A stretch of DNA of 64,000 nucleotides from Xiheimicrobium sp033763395 (lineage in GTDB: Bacteria > Myxococcota > Myxococcia > Myxococcales > Myxococcaceae): assembly GCA_033763395.1 (NCBI GenBank), contig JANRKQ010000090.1:1-64000 (forward strand). Reading direction: 5' to 3'. Shown here piece after piece: positions 1-8,340 of this stretch. Every line of letters starts with the position of its first letter. Position 1 is the first letter of the stretch. The position numbers and the translations under genes are program-made. The notes beneath the pieces were generated by a model. The model saw nothing but the letters and a program-made list of their open reading frames with translations, did not search any database and was not told where the DNA came from.

Positions 1-61
1 AGGCCGACGACCCGAGGGCCACGACGACGACGACGACGACGACCGGTTCCCAGAGCCGCAT
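1..61 (-). CDS. N-terminus of an exported or membrane protein, cut by the left edge
   Basis: On the minus strand an ATG at 61 opens a frame that stays open to the window edge and begins MRLWEP followed by eight valines and ALGSSA. This reads like the hydrophobic core and small-residue exit of a signal peptide or a first membrane segment. A second in-frame ATG lies at 76 and would add five residues. The valine run is encoded by a GTC triplet repeat. Only about 20 codons are visible, so the product cannot be named. No clear ribosome site is seen. The hydrophobic start is the only support. Confidence 0.4.
   Translation of the reverse strand, partial: MRLWEPVVVVVVVVALGSSA
21..43. repeat. GAC/GTC trinucleotide repeat
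   Basis: About seven to eight perfect tandem copies of the triplet acg/cga (GTC on the minus strand) lie inside the edge gene and encode its poly-valine stretch. Such tracts can change length by slippage, here in steps of one codon, so frame would be kept. Confidence 0.8.
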
Positions 62-214
62 GGAGACACTGTACATGGCCACGCGCCGTTGCGGATGAGG
101 CCGGACCGCTGCTGAGTGGCGTCACCGGCGCCCCTGGTGCCCTCGCCTCGCGCGTCTACCAGCAGGCTCAGCGCGGCGCTCTCCGGTCACGAGTCCAGCG
201 GGACTGATCTCCCG

Positions 215-580
215 TCAGGTGCCCCGTGCCTGCCACCGCGTCACCAGCCACATGAGGAAGCCGACACCGAGCCCGATGCCGTACACCACCAGCACCACCG
301 CGGCCGCGTAGATGATGCGCACGTGCGTCTGGTCGATGTGGCCATCAGCGAAGGCCTCGCGCACCGGATCGAGCAGGCCGAAGCTGCGGAGGATGCCGGC
401 GGGGAACGACTCCATCGACCAGGCCATCTTCTCGGCCCAGCGCCAGTTGCCCAGCCGCCGGGCCACCTCGACGATCGCGCCCACCAGCAGGTACCCGGCG
501 GCCAGCAGCGTGGCGTTGGTGAAGCTGATGCGGAAGACGGGAATGGGGGCGCCGTCGGCGGCCGGTCGCTCGTCGCTCAC
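215..580 (-). CDS. Small two-pass inner-membrane protein, function unknown
   Basis: A 121-residue protein with a hydrophobic segment near residues 18-36 and a second near residues 85-110, separated by a short polar loop. The start is a GTG that overlaps the stop of the upstream TPR gene in a GTGA junction, which argues for translational coupling and a shared transcript. I do not recognise the family. The neighbour is a large membrane-anchored TPR protein, so a partner or anchor role is possible, but this is only inference from the arrangement. The codon bias matches the surrounding genes. Confidence 0.7.
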   Translation of the reverse strand: MSDERPAADGAPIPVFRISFTNATLLAAGYLLVGAIVEVARRLGNWRWAEKMAWSMESFPAGILRSFGLLDPVREAFADGHIDQTHVRIIYAAAVVLVVYGIGLGVGFLMWLVTRWQARGT

Positions 581-3500
581 TTGAGCTGCTTCTTCAGCGC
601 GATCACCGTCTTCTTCACCCGCGCCACGTCGGCCTCGTTCTGCGAGAGGACGAGCACCGCCTCGTATTCCGGGAGCGCCTTGCGGGGGCCCTCTCCGCCC
701 GAGCGCAGCAGCGCGTCGGCGTACGACAGCCGGGCCTGCGCCCACGACTGATCGAACTCCGCGGCCTTCCCGTAGGCCTCGAGCGCCTTCGCCTCGTTCT
801 TCTGCTTGCGCGCCACCTCGGCCAGCGCGAACCACGCCGGCGCCGAGGCCGGGTCGGTGCGCGTCGCCGACTCCGCCAGCTCGAGCGCGTTCTTCAGGTC
901 GCGCTCCTCGAGGAGCACCCGCGCGAGCGACGCGTCGACGAGCGCCTTGTCCCACACGGCGAACGCCTGCTTCTGGAGCGCCAGCAGCTCTTCCTTCGGC
1001 GTGGGCCGGGCCCCCTTCGCCGTCGGCCTGGCGTGGTGCGGGCCCACCAGGCCGCACAGCACCCGCGGGTTCTCGCGGCGCGCGGCCTCGAAGGCCTTGA
1101 GCGCGGTGTCGACGTTGCCCTGCCGCACGAAGGCGTTGCCGATCTCACAGAACGTCTCGGCGTCCTTCGGGTTGAGCTTGTTGGCGCGCTCGAGCGAGGC
1201 GAACGCGGTGCGGCCGTCGCCCCGCGCGAACAGCACCGCCGCCTTCACGCGGAAGGCGTCGAGGTTGGTGCTGTCGGCCTTGAGCCCCTTGTTGATGGCG
1301 ACCTCGGCCTCCTTCGCCCGGCCCGAGTGGAGCAGCACGAAGGCGAGGTCGACCCACGCCTCCTCCGAGGCTGGGTTGTCGGCCGTCCACGCCTCGACCT
1401 GCTTGAGCGCCTCTGGCAGCTGCCCGAGCGCGGCGTAGGTGCGGGCGAGGAGGTGCCGTGACGGCCCGTGGCTGCCGTTGCGCTCGACGGCCCGCTGCAG
1501 CGGCGCCAGCGCGGTCTCGGGTGGCACGCCCATGTCGACGGCCTCGAGGTAGAGCTGCCCGAGCAGGCCGTTGGCCTCGTAGTCCTGTGGGTCCTTCGCG
1601 GCCTCTTCGAGCTGGGCGCGCGCCTTCGTGAGCTCGTTGCGCTTCATGTAGAGGCGCGCGAGCGCGATCTGCGCGGTGGCCTTGTTGCGCTTGCTGGTGG
1701 TGACGAGCTTCTCGAGCTGCTGGAGCGCCTTGTCGCCGCCCTCGTCGGCCGCGTCGGCGAGCGCGAGGTAGATGACCGCTTCGGCCGGGTACTTGCCGTT
1801 GACCTGCGTGCGCACGAGCTCGGCGCGAACGCGCTTGGTGTCGTCCAGCCGCGACGCCGCGATGCCACGCACGAGGGCCACCTTGCGCTGGTCGCCGTCG
1901 ACCTTGAGCCGCTCGAGCAGCTCCTTCTCGCGGCTGCGGGCGAGCAGCACACGGCCCAGGCCCTCCTTCGCCTCTTCGGACTTCGGGCGCACCTTGAGGG
2001 CCTCGTCGTACGCCTTCTGCGCGTCGGCCATGCGGCCCGCGTTGCGCGCGGTGAGCCCGAGCGCCATGTGGAAGTCGAAGGCCTGATCGGCGTGCGCCGC
2101 GAGCCCCTCGGTGAGCGTCTTGAGCGCCTGGTCGTGTTGGCCCGCCGCGGACTGCGCGCGGCCGAGCAGGAGCGCGTAGCGGCCCTTGAGGGCCTCGGGC
2201 ACCGCCGCGTTCCCCGGGAGCCCCTCGAGATCGCTCAACGCCTCCTTCGCCTCCTTGCCCAGCTCGAGCCGCGCCTCGGCGAGGCCCATCACGCGCTGCG
2301 GGTGGAAGCGCGAGAGCGTCTCGGCCGTCGAGAGGATGTTGGAGGCGCTCTCGTAGTCTTCCGACGACAGGTAGTACTCGCCCAGGCCCACCAGCGCGCG
2401 CAGGTTGCGGCTGTCGAGCTGCGTGGCCTTCTCGAGGTGTTTGAAGGCCTCGTCGAGCTTCTTCTCGGAGAGCAGCACGCGGCCCGCCTGCGCCTCCACC
2501 AGGCTCGAGCTGCCGTCCGACCCCAGCAGCTGCTGCTTGCGGCCGGTCAGCTCGGCGGCGTCGGCGACGAGGTACTCCACCACCGTGACGATGGCCGGGT
2601 GGGCCTCGCGCACCTTCGGCTGGGCCAGGGCCTTTCGCGCGGCCTCACGGTCGGCCAGCGCCCCACCGTGCTCGGCGTACAGAAACGCCTTCGCAAGCGC
2701 CTGGTAGGCGAACGCGTCGACGTTCGCCTCGTCCATCGTGAGAGCGAGATCGAGCGACTGGAGCGCGAGCCCGTACTGCTCCTTCGTGTCGGCGTTGATG
2801 GCGGCCTTCCCCTTCGACAGGGCGCCGTCCAGGCTCTCGCCACCGTGCCGCTGGCGGGTCGCGATGAACGAGCCGGCGAGGGCCGCCACCACCACGAGCA
2901 GGCCGACCGCCAGGCCCACCTTGAGGCCGTGCTTCTGGAAGAACGTCTTCTCCTGCTGCCTGGCCTTGAGCTTCTCGCGCAGCTCGCGCTCGTACTCCTT
3001 GGCGATGGCCTCGGTGGCCTGGGTCGAGAACTCGACGCGCGGGGCCTCGACGTTCGCCGAGGGCGGCTCGAGGGACTCGTCGGGGATCTCGTCGAGCAAC
3101 CCACCCGACGACCTCGAAGGGGCTGCGCGGGGCGCCACTACCGGCGCGGGCTTCATGCCCGGCAGCTGGAACTCGCTGGTCGGCATCTCGGACTGCGCCG
3201 ACACCACCTCGTCGAGCAGCCCACCACCGCTGGCCGCGGGCAGCTCGGCCGAGACCGACGCCGGCAGCTTGAGCTCGTCAGAGGGAATGACCGACGGCAC
3301 CTCGGGCTGGCTCGGCACCGGTGGCCCGGGCGGAGGCCCCAGCGGCACCGGGAGCGGCGCGGCCTCGGCCTCTTCGAGCGCCTGGAAGGTGCTGGTGAGG
3401 CCGCGGAACGTCTCGGTCGACGCGGTGCGGCCTCCCATCAGCGCGGTGAACGGGTCGGGCGCTTCCGCGACCGCGCCCTGCACCAGCGGCAGCTCCGCGG

Positions 3501-4470
3501 TCGACGTTCGATCTTCCAGCGTGCCCACCACCATCGGCAGTTCGCCGCTCGTGGGGCCCGGCGGCGGCGCGGGGATCTCCATCGTGGGGCGGAAGTCTTC
3601 GGCGCGCGCCCGGGCGATGACGGCCGGCATCTCGGTGGTCGGCACCGGAGGCCCCGGCTTGTGATCCATCGGGCGTGGCGCCGACGGCCACGCGCCGGGA
3701 ATCTGCGCGGTCTGCGTCGGCACCTCGACGGTCGGGCGGCCCTCCGTGGCGCCCGGCGTGTACGCGCTCATGAGCACCGTCGGCTCGGCGCGCGGGTCGG
3801 CCTGCGCGGGCGTGAAGGCGGCGAAGACGTCGGGGTCAGCGTTGGGAAACTCGCCCGACGGGCTGGCGATGGGCGCGGGCGGCGGGGCAGAGGCCCGGGC
3901 GGCGCGTGGCCCACTGGCTTTCGGAGCCGCGGGCGCAGGCTGGGGCGCCGACGGGGCCGGAGGCGGTGGCGGAGCCGCGGCCGCGATGGCGTCGGTCTTC
4001 GGCTCGGCCGACAGGGCCTGCGTGCTGACGCTCGTCTCGTCGTAGAGCACCGGAGCGGGCCCGCCGGCGAGCGCGGTGCGGGCCTGCTCGAGCCACTGCT
4101 TGATGCGCCCGTCGTTGGGCTGCAACGCCGACGCCTTGCGCAAGATGGGCAGCGCCGAGCGGTACAGCCCTTTGCGCAGCAGCACCTCGCTGATGAGGTT
4201 GTAGGCGTGGGGGTTCTCTTTATCGATGTTCACCGCGGCGTCGAACTGCTGCATCGCCTCGGCGGCCTTGCCGGCGTTGATGAGGGCCTTGCCCCACAGC
4301 ACGCGGCCCGCCACCGACGCGGGGTGGTGCGTACAGCCCGACCGGCACACCTCGATGGCCTTCTCGTTCTCGCCCTTGTCGAGGTAGGCGCGCGCGAGCT
4401 CGACGAAGACGGTCGACGCGGGGTCCTGCGAGAGCATCTGCTCGTACTTCTCAACCATCGACTTCGACAT
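577..4470 (-). CDS. Large membrane-anchored TPR protein (1297 aa)
   Basis: The N-terminal 140 residues are TPR helices (the frame MSKSMVEKYEQ... followed by ARAYLDKGENEKAIEVC-type repeats). Next comes a long Pro/Ala/Glu-rich, probably disordered region to about residue 500, then a charged helix, a single transmembrane segment (GLAVGLLVVVAALAGSFIA), and roughly 750 residues of further TPR repeats. The protein therefore probably has a cytoplasmic TPR-plus-linker part and a periplasmic TPR part, or the reverse. TPR arrays bind proteins, and no enzymatic motif is seen. The ATG at 4470 was preferred because TPR sequence starts there. An upstream in-frame start at 4524 would add 18 basic residues without family character. 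It overlaps the small membrane gene downstream. Confidence 0.85.
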   Translation of the reverse strand: MSKSMVEKYEQMLSQDPASTVFVELARAYLDKGENEKAIEVCRSGCTHHPASVAGRVLWGKALINAGKAAEAMQQFDAAVNIDKENPHAYNLISEVLLRKGLYRSALPILRKASALQPNDGRIKQWLEQARTALAGGPAPVLYDETSVSTQALSAEPKTDAIAAAAPPPPPAPSAPQPAPAAPKASGPRAARASAPPPAPIASPSGEFPNADPDVFAAFTPAQADPRAEPTVLMSAYTPGATEGRPTVEVPTQTAQIPGAWPSAPRPMDHKPGPPVPTTEMPAVIARARAEDFRPTMEIPAPPPGPTSGELPMVVGTLEDRTSTAELPLVQGAVAEAPDPFTALMGGRTASTETFRGLTSTFQALEEAEAAPLPVPLGPPPGPPVPSQPEVPSVIPSDELKLPASVSAELPAASGGGLLDEVVSAQSEMPTSEFQLPGMKPAPVVAPRAAPSRSSGGLLDEIPDESLEPPSANVEAPRVEFSTQATEAIAKEYERELREKLKARQQEKTFFQKHGLKVGLAVGLLVVVAALAGSFIATRQRHGGESLDGALSKGKAAINADTKEQYGLALQSLDLALTMDEANVDAFAYQALAKAFLYAEHGGALADREAARKALAQPKVREAHPAIVTVVEYLVADAAELTGRKQQLLGSDGSSSLVEAQAGRVLLSEKKLDEAFKHLEKATQLDSRNLRALVGLGEYYLSSEDYESASNILSTAETLSRFHPQRVMGLAEARLELGKEAKEALSDLEGLPGNAAVPEALKGRYALLLGRAQSAAGQHDQALKTLTEGLAAHADQAFDFHMALGLTARNAGRMADAQKAYDEALKVRPKSEEAKEGLGRVLLARSREKELLERLKVDGDQRKVALVRGIAASRLDDTKRVRAELVRTQVNGKYPAEAVIYLALADAADEGGDKALQQLEKLVTTSKRNKATAQIALARLYMKRNELTKARAQLEEAAKDPQDYEANGLLGQLYLEAVDMGVPPETALAPLQRAVERNGSHGPSRHLLARTYAALGQLPEALKQVEAWTADNPASEEAWVDLAFVLLHSGRAKEAEVAINKGLKADSTNLDAFRVKAAVLFARGDGRTAFASLERANKLNPKDAETFCEIGNAFVRQGNVDTALKAFEAARRENPRVLCGLVGPHHARPTAKGARPTPKEELLALQKQAFAVWDKALVDASLARVLLEERDLKNALELAESATRTDPASAPAWFALAEVARKQKNEAKALEAYGKAAEFDQSWAQARLSYADALLRSGGEGPRKALPEYEAVLVLSQNEADVARVKKTVIALKKQLK

Positions 4471-4605
4471 GGGCGCTCGGGCGAAACGGGGGCGGCGAAA
4501 CGAGAGGCGGGCGGACTCTATCAACGACCCGCCAGCGCTCTAGCGCCCAGTGACACGAGGGCCCAAAACTCGCCCCCCACGGGTCGAATGGTACCGTCCC
4601 TCCCC

Positions 4606-5046
4606 ATGACGAGACGGGTCCTCCAGGTCCTCGCGTGCGCCGCGCTGTCGGCCTGCGCCACCATGCGCAACAAGCCCGACGTCGAAGAGCTCAAGCCCAC
4701 CATCGAGGCGTTTCACCAGCGCGCCCGCTGGAAGGACTTTCGGGGGGCGGCCGACCTCATCGTGCCCGAGCGGCGCACCTCGTACGTGAAGGCCCGGCTG
4801 AAGACCGACGACGAGCGCGACCTGTTCATCACCGACTACGAACTCGAAGACGCGAAGATCTCGAGCGACGGCACCGCCGAGGTGGTGTCGAAGATGACGT
4901 GGTACCGGCTCCCCTCGGCGAGCACGAAGACGACGGTGGTGGTGAGCGTCTTCGTCTGGCGAGAGGGCAAGTGGTGGCTCGAGAGCCAGGACGACGGGCC
5001 CTTTCCGGAGCTGGCCGCGGCGCCCCGGGCCGACGGCGGGGCGTGA
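4606..5046 (+). CDS. Small outer-membrane-type lipoprotein
   Basis: 146 residues. The N-terminus MTRRVLQVLACAALSACATM has a basic n-region, a hydrophobic core and a lipobox (LSAC), so it is a predicted lipoprotein. The mature part has no recognised domain but shows alternating beta-like segments near the end (TTVVVSVFVWREGKWWLES), resembling the NTF2-like fold of DUF4878-type lipoproteins that measure 'WREGKWWL'. That comparison is tentative. It is divergent from the large TPR gene and its stop overlaps the acetyltransferase start (GTGA), so the two are probably co-transcribed. Confidence 0.75.
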   Translation: MTRRVLQVLACAALSACATMRNKPDVEELKPTIEAFHQRARWKDFRGAADLIVPERRTSYVKARLKTDDERDLFITDYELEDAKISSDGTAEVVSKMTWYRLPSASTKTTVVVSVFVWREGKWWLESQDDGPFPELAAAPRADGGA

Positions 5047-5573
5047 GGCTCGAGCGCTCGTCGACCACGGCGCTGTCGCGGGCGCTGTTGGGCTCGCTGC
5101 GGGAGCTCCTCGAGCTGTCCTACCTCGGAGACTTCTCGGCTGACGACTGGTCCCACACGCTCGGCGGGGTGCACGTGCTCGCGTGGGAAGACGCCCGCCT
5201 CATCGGCCACGGCGCGCTGGTGCCCCGCACCCTGCTCACCGCGGGCCGCGCCTGGAACACCGGCTATGTCGAGGCGGTGGCGGTGCGGCCGGGCCATCGG
5301 CGCCGCGGGGTGGCCTCGGCCATCATGGCGCTCCTCGAGGAGGACGTTCGGGCGCGGTTCGAGCTGGGCGCCTTGAGTCCGAGCGACGAGGCGTTGCCGC
5401 TCTACCGCGCGCGGAGCTGGCAGCCGTGGCGTGGGCCCACGTTCGCGTCGATCGGGGCGCACGCGGTGCGAACACCAGACGAGGACGGCAACGTGTTCGT
5501 CTTCACCGTGCGCGACCTCCCAGCCCTCGACGGCGAGCTCACCTGCGACGCGCGCAGCGGCGACCCGTGGTGA
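5043..5573 (+). CDS. Aminoglycoside 2'-N-acetyltransferase-type GNAT enzyme, AAC(2')-I family
   Basis: 176 residues, close to the 180 or so of mycobacterial AAC(2')-I enzymes. Family features are visible from end to end: GDFSADDWSHTLGG near residue 25, the segment GYVEAVAVRPGHRRRG (acetyl-CoA pyrophosphate loop, R/Q-x-x-G-x-G/A type), ELGALSPSDEALPLY, WQPWRGPT, RTPDEDGNVFVF, and a C-terminus ending in GDPW, matching the family's terminal tryptophan. AAC(2') enzymes move acetyl from acetyl-CoA to the 2'-amine of aminoglycosides. In their natural hosts they may instead act on cell-wall sugars. The start is a GTG overlapping the lipoprotein stop. Family assignment is firm, but the actual substrate is unknown. 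Confidence 0.85.
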   Translation: MRLERSSTTALSRALLGSLRELLELSYLGDFSADDWSHTLGGVHVLAWEDARLIGHGALVPRTLLTAGRAWNTGYVEAVAVRPGHRRRGVASAIMALLEEDVRARFELGALSPSDEALPLYRARSWQPWRGPTFASIGAHAVRTPDEDGNVFVFTVRDLPALDGELTCDARSGDPW

Positions 5574-5875
5574 ACCCGCGCGGCCACCACCCTCACCTTC
5601 GAGTCGACACCGACAGGATGCCGACGGTGGGCATGGGGAACCCCCGGTGGATCTCTCGACGGGCGGTGGGAGCGCCGCCGTCGTGCGGGCGCCTTCGAGG
5701 AGGCCGCGGACGGGCGCCGCGCATCGCACGGACGGAGGTCCTGGCCGCCAACGCGGCCCCCCTGGCCTGGCAGCGATGGCCCAGAACGTCGAAGTGACGG
5801 GGTCGCGTTCGCCTCGTGGCGGCTGTGCGCAGCGAGCCTCAGACAGCTGGCCGAACCCCGGGGCCGCTGACGCCG
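5574..5875. other. Intergenic stretch with no recognisable feature
   Basis: About 300 bases between two convergent genes. Frames in all directions are short, Arg-rich and lack family character. There is no clear hairpin followed by a T-run on either strand. I see nothing to annotate. Confidence 0.6.
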
Positions 5876-6526
5876 TCACGGCGCGTACGACGTGGTCGCC
5901 ACCCGCCGCCGGACCAGCACGGTCGCCGCGACGACCAGCACCAGCGGCAGCACGTGGAACAGGAGCAGGTGGCCCACGTCGCGGTGTGGGCACTTGAGCT
6001 GCATCACCGCCAGGGACAGCGTGCCCGCGGCCCAGCCCAGCACCATCGCGCGTGACAGCCGCGGGGCGTAGTGGCGCGCCGCCACGATGGCCACCCCCGC
6101 CGGCACGAGCGAGGCGACGAGCTCCCAGACGAAGCAGCCGAGCTTCGGGGTGAAGGGCGCCAGCTCCATCGACACCACCTGCGTCACCAGCACGGTGCCC
6201 GCGACGAGCGCGCCGAGCACCAGCGGCCGCGAGGTGCGCTGCGGCCACGGGGCCAGGCCCGCGACCCCGGCCACGAGCGACGCGGCGAGGAGCGCCAGCG
6301 ACTGGCTCCACACTCCGGCGCCGAGCGCGAGCGGCGAGACGCTGCGTTGGAACAGGAAGCAGCCCACGACGAAGAGGGCGAGCGTGACGCCGACGAAGGC
6401 CACCGCGTCGCGCCACCAGGGCCGCACCGGGCGGGCCAGCTCGGCCTCGAGCGATGACGACAGCCGCGCCTCGAGCTGAGGCGGGAGCCTGGCGGGGGAC
6501 CGCCCAAATGGAGCAGGTGCACTCAT
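5876..6526 (-). CDS. NrsF-like (DUF1109-type) membrane anti-sigma factor
   Basis: 216 residues: a short cytoplasmic N-terminus of about 40 residues with a Leu/Glu-rich helix, then six hydrophobic segments. The last loop and helix (LKCPHRDVGHLLLFHVLP) carry the Cys and His pattern typical of the NrsF/DUF1109 family, which sequesters ECF sigma factors at the inner membrane. Its ATG overlaps the sigma-factor stop in an ATGA junction, the standard arrangement for a sigma/anti-sigma pair. It likely holds the upstream sigma factor inactive until an envelope signal arrives. The signal is unknown. A generic polytopic anti-sigma factor of another family is the main alternative. Confidence 0.75.
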   Translation of the reverse strand: MSAPAPFGRSPARLPPQLEARLSSSLEAELARPVRPWWRDAVAFVGVTLALFVVGCFLFQRSVSPLALGAGVWSQSLALLAASLVAGVAGLAPWPQRTSRPLVLGALVAGTVLVTQVVSMELAPFTPKLGCFVWELVASLVPAGVAIVAARHYAPRLSRAMVLGWAAGTLSLAVMQLKCPHRDVGHLLLFHVLPLVLVVAATVLVRRRVATTSYAP

Positions 6527-7068
6527 GACTCGAACTCCCAGACATCCTTGAGCGCCTCGCGCAGCACCTGGGTGCCACGAAAGGCCCTCACCTTGACGGC
6601 CGTTTCACTCGCGCCGACGGCCTCGGCGATCTCCGCGAAGCTCCACCCCTCGAGCCGGTGGAGGATGACGGCCTCACGCTGCGGCTCCGGCAGGCGTTGG
6701 AGCGCCTCGAGCAGGCGTCGGCGCAGGCCGGCGTCTCCGTGCACTGCGTCGAGCCCGGCTTCGACGGCGTCGTCCGAGGCGGGCGTCTCGCGCCGCGTGC
6801 GCCGATGCCGATCGCGCGCCGCGTTCGAGGCGATGGCGTAGAGCCAGGGCTTCACGCGCGAGCCCGACAGGAACTGATCTCTCGAACGAATCACCGACAA
6901 GAAGGTGAGCTGCACCGCGTCCTCCGCTGCTGCCGCGCTCCCGGTGAGCCGGGTGAGGAAGCTCGTGAGCGGCGCCGCGTGGCGCCGGAACAACTGGTCG
7001 AACGCCTGACGATCGCCGCCACGAAAGCGCATCATCAGCGCCTCATCAGAGTCGGAGTCTTCGGCCAT
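6523..7068 (-). CDS. ECF-family RNA polymerase sigma factor
   Basis: 181 residues with sigma region 2 (DRQAFDQLFRRHAAPL, then RVKPWLYAIASNAARDRHRR) and region 4 (LQRLPEPQREAVILHRLEGWSFAEIAEAVGASETAVKVRAFRG). The ATG at 7068 is preceded by GGAG at 8 nt spacing (ggagtttcggcg), which decides it over an upstream in-frame start at 7107. It is translationally coupled to the NrsF-like anti-sigma factor. A candidate self-recognised promoter lies about 48 nt upstream. The family is certain; the regulon is not visible. Confidence 0.93.
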   Translation of the reverse strand: MAEDSDSDEALMMRFRGGDRQAFDQLFRRHAAPLTSFLTRLTGSAAAAEDAVQLTFLSVIRSRDQFLSGSRVKPWLYAIASNAARDRHRRTRRETPASDDAVEAGLDAVHGDAGLRRRLLEALQRLPEPQREAVILHRLEGWSFAEIAEAVGASETAVKVRAFRGTQVLREALKDVWEFES

Positions 7069-7115
7069 CGCCGAAACTCCTTCCCACGCGAGCACGCCGA
7101 CCGTCATCGAAAACC

Positions 7116-7145
7116 GGTACGCGAGTCGGGGGGAGCCTGGTTACC
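7116..7145 (-). promoter_or_regulatory. Candidate ECF-type autoregulatory promoter
   Basis: Read on the minus strand, GGTAACC (7145-7139) is followed after 17 nt by CGTACC (7121-7116). This fits the usual ECF pattern of an AAC-containing -35 and a CGT-containing -10. It lies 48 nt before the sigma-factor start and just downstream of a strong terminator. Many ECF factors drive their own promoter. The match is by eye only. Confidence 0.4.
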
Positions 7146-7176
7146 ACCAGCTCGACCCACGCTCAGGCGTGCGGGC

Positions 7177-7219
7177 AAAAAAAGCGCCCGTCGTCTCGGG
7201 GCCGGCCGAGGCGACGGGC
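7177..7219 (-). terminator. Strong intrinsic terminator
   Basis: On the minus strand an 8 bp stem (GCCCGTCG with CGACGGGC), one mismatch, and 5 more base pairs (CCGAG/CTCGG) around a 6 nt loop occupy 7186-7219. After two bases come seven Ts (7183-7177). This is the clearest Rho-independent terminator in the window. It would end transcripts arriving from the acyltransferase/SDR operon before the sigma-factor promoter. Confidence 0.85.
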
Positions 7220-7404
7220 GTCGGGAGTTCCCCTATGGAACGCCCTTACCGAGGGGAACAGAGAGCAACCGCGGTGCCATGCCGACGACGCGACAGTTCC
7301 GTTGTCATTCCGATGAGTTAGGCAACGCCTCCCCGAGGGGAGTGCGACATTCCACCGGCAGATCATGACAGCGGCGTCAGGGTTCGACCGAAACCCGGTG
7401 GAGA
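7186..7404 (-). ncRNA. Candidate structured 3' UTR or small RNA
   Basis: Between the SDR stop and the terminator lie about 185 nt with three more stems on the minus strand. CCACCGG pairs with CCGGTGG (7395-7401 with 7352-7358) and encloses a GGGTT/AACCC hairpin. CTCCC/GGGAG lies at 7329-7342. GTTCCCCT pairs with AGGGGAAC at 7227-7234 and 7252-7259. The density of stems followed by a strong terminator suggests a stable RNA or a processed 3' UTR. It did not match tRNA, 6S, SRP or tmRNA by eye. The one open frame across it has no protein character. Confidence 0.35.
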
Positions 7405-8340
7405 TCAGGCGAGATCGGACAGCACCGCGCGGATCGTCTCGCGCATGCTGAAGCGTGGGCTCCAGCCCGACTCCGTGCGCCATCGACTCCCGTCGACCAT
7501 GCAGAGGAACTGAATGTGGTCGAGCTCTTCCGGCGGGTAGCTGGCGAGCCGGTACTTGAAGAGCCGGCTCACGAGGCCGCGCGCGAGCGGGTGCGGCACC
7601 GGGAGCGGCGCGGCGCCGAGCTCCTTGAAGCAGGCCGACAGGGGCACCTCGCCCGGCCCGACGACGTTGTAGACGCCCTTGAGGCCTGGCTTGAGCGCGG
7701 CCACGAGCGCCTCGCCGACGTCGTGCATGTGAATGAGCTGCACCATCGGGTCGAAGCCCAGGAGCGTCATCGGCCGCCGCAGCCGCAGGTAGTTCGAAGG
7801 CGCGTTCTTGATGGTGGGCCCGACGATGTGCACCGGCCTGAGCACCACCGTCTCGACCGACGGCTGCCGCCAGAAGAAGCCGTGCGCGAGCATGTCGACC
7901 TCGATGAGATCGCGCACTGACGGAAAGCGGCTGGCCGCCATGAGCGGCGCCTCTTCCGAGAGGAAGTTCGAGTTCTCGGGCGAGGGGCCGTAGACGTTCG
8001 CGCTCGACAGGACGATCAGCTTCTTCACGCCGTACTTCGCCGCGCAGTCCAGCACGCGGGTGGTGCCGAGCACGTTGAAGCTGTGGTGATCCTCAGCGCT
8101 CATGCGCGGGTCGTGCATGATGCCCATGTGCACGATGGCCTTCACCGGCACGCGGCGGAACACCTCTTCGGTCTTCTTCTTGCGCAGGTCGATCTGGAAG
8201 TGCTCGACGTCCTTCGGCTTGCCGACGAAGGGGCGGCGGTCGATGCCGACGACCTGCTGGGTGCGGTGCAGCAGCTTGGCCACCACGCGGCCCAGGTTCC
8301 CCGAGATGCCCGTCACCACCACCGCGCCGTCGCCGCTCAA
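7405..8340 (-). CDS. NAD-binding extended SDR (epimerase/dehydratase-like) with degenerate active site
   Basis: 311 residues. A Rossmann start GxxGxxG is present (VTGISGNLGRVVAKLL), with an acidic or basic residue after beta-2 (IDRRP), and the motif VLSSANVYGP typical of UDP-sugar epimerase-like proteins. Where the catalytic YxxxK should be, the sequence reads FPSVR, so both Tyr and Lys appear replaced. The proposed start is a TTG overlapping the acyltransferase stop; the next in-frame GTGs are 18-24 nt further in. It forms a two-gene unit with the acyltransferase. A similar pair (an epimerase-like gene next to an LPLAT gene) is known in mycobacteria near Rv0501/Rv0502. Role unknown: it may bind NAD without classic epimerase chemistry. 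Confidence 0.8.
   Translation of the reverse strand: MSGDGAVVVTGISGNLGRVVAKLLHRTQQVVGIDRRPFVGKPKDVEHFQIDLRKKKTEEVFRRVPVKAIVHMGIMHDPRMSAEDHHSFNVLGTTRVLDCAAKYGVKKLIVLSSANVYGPSPENSNFLSEEAPLMAASRFPSVRDLIEVDMLAHGFFWRQPSVETVVLRPVHIVGPTIKNAPSNYLRLRRPMTLLGFDPMVQLIHMHDVGEALVAALKPGLKGVYNVVGPGEVPLSACFKELGAAPLPVPHPLARGLVSRLFKYRLASYPPEELDHIQFLCMVDGSRWRTESGWSPRFSMRETIRAVLSDLA

Noticed and set aside
1468..5046. Very long open plus-strand frame antisense to the large TPR gene
   Set aside because: It arises from GC bias; only its last part (from 4606) is a real gene. The rest is Arg/Leu-rich without domains, while the minus strand encodes clear TPRs.
7375..7401. TTCGA with flanking complementary bases, resembling a tRNA T-arm
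   Set aside because: The five-base stem around a seven-base loop does not form, and no acceptor or anticodon arm could be placed.
7163..7483. 106-codon minus-strand frame over the terminator region
   Set aside because: It runs through the SDR 3' end in another frame and through the terminator stem; no protein character.
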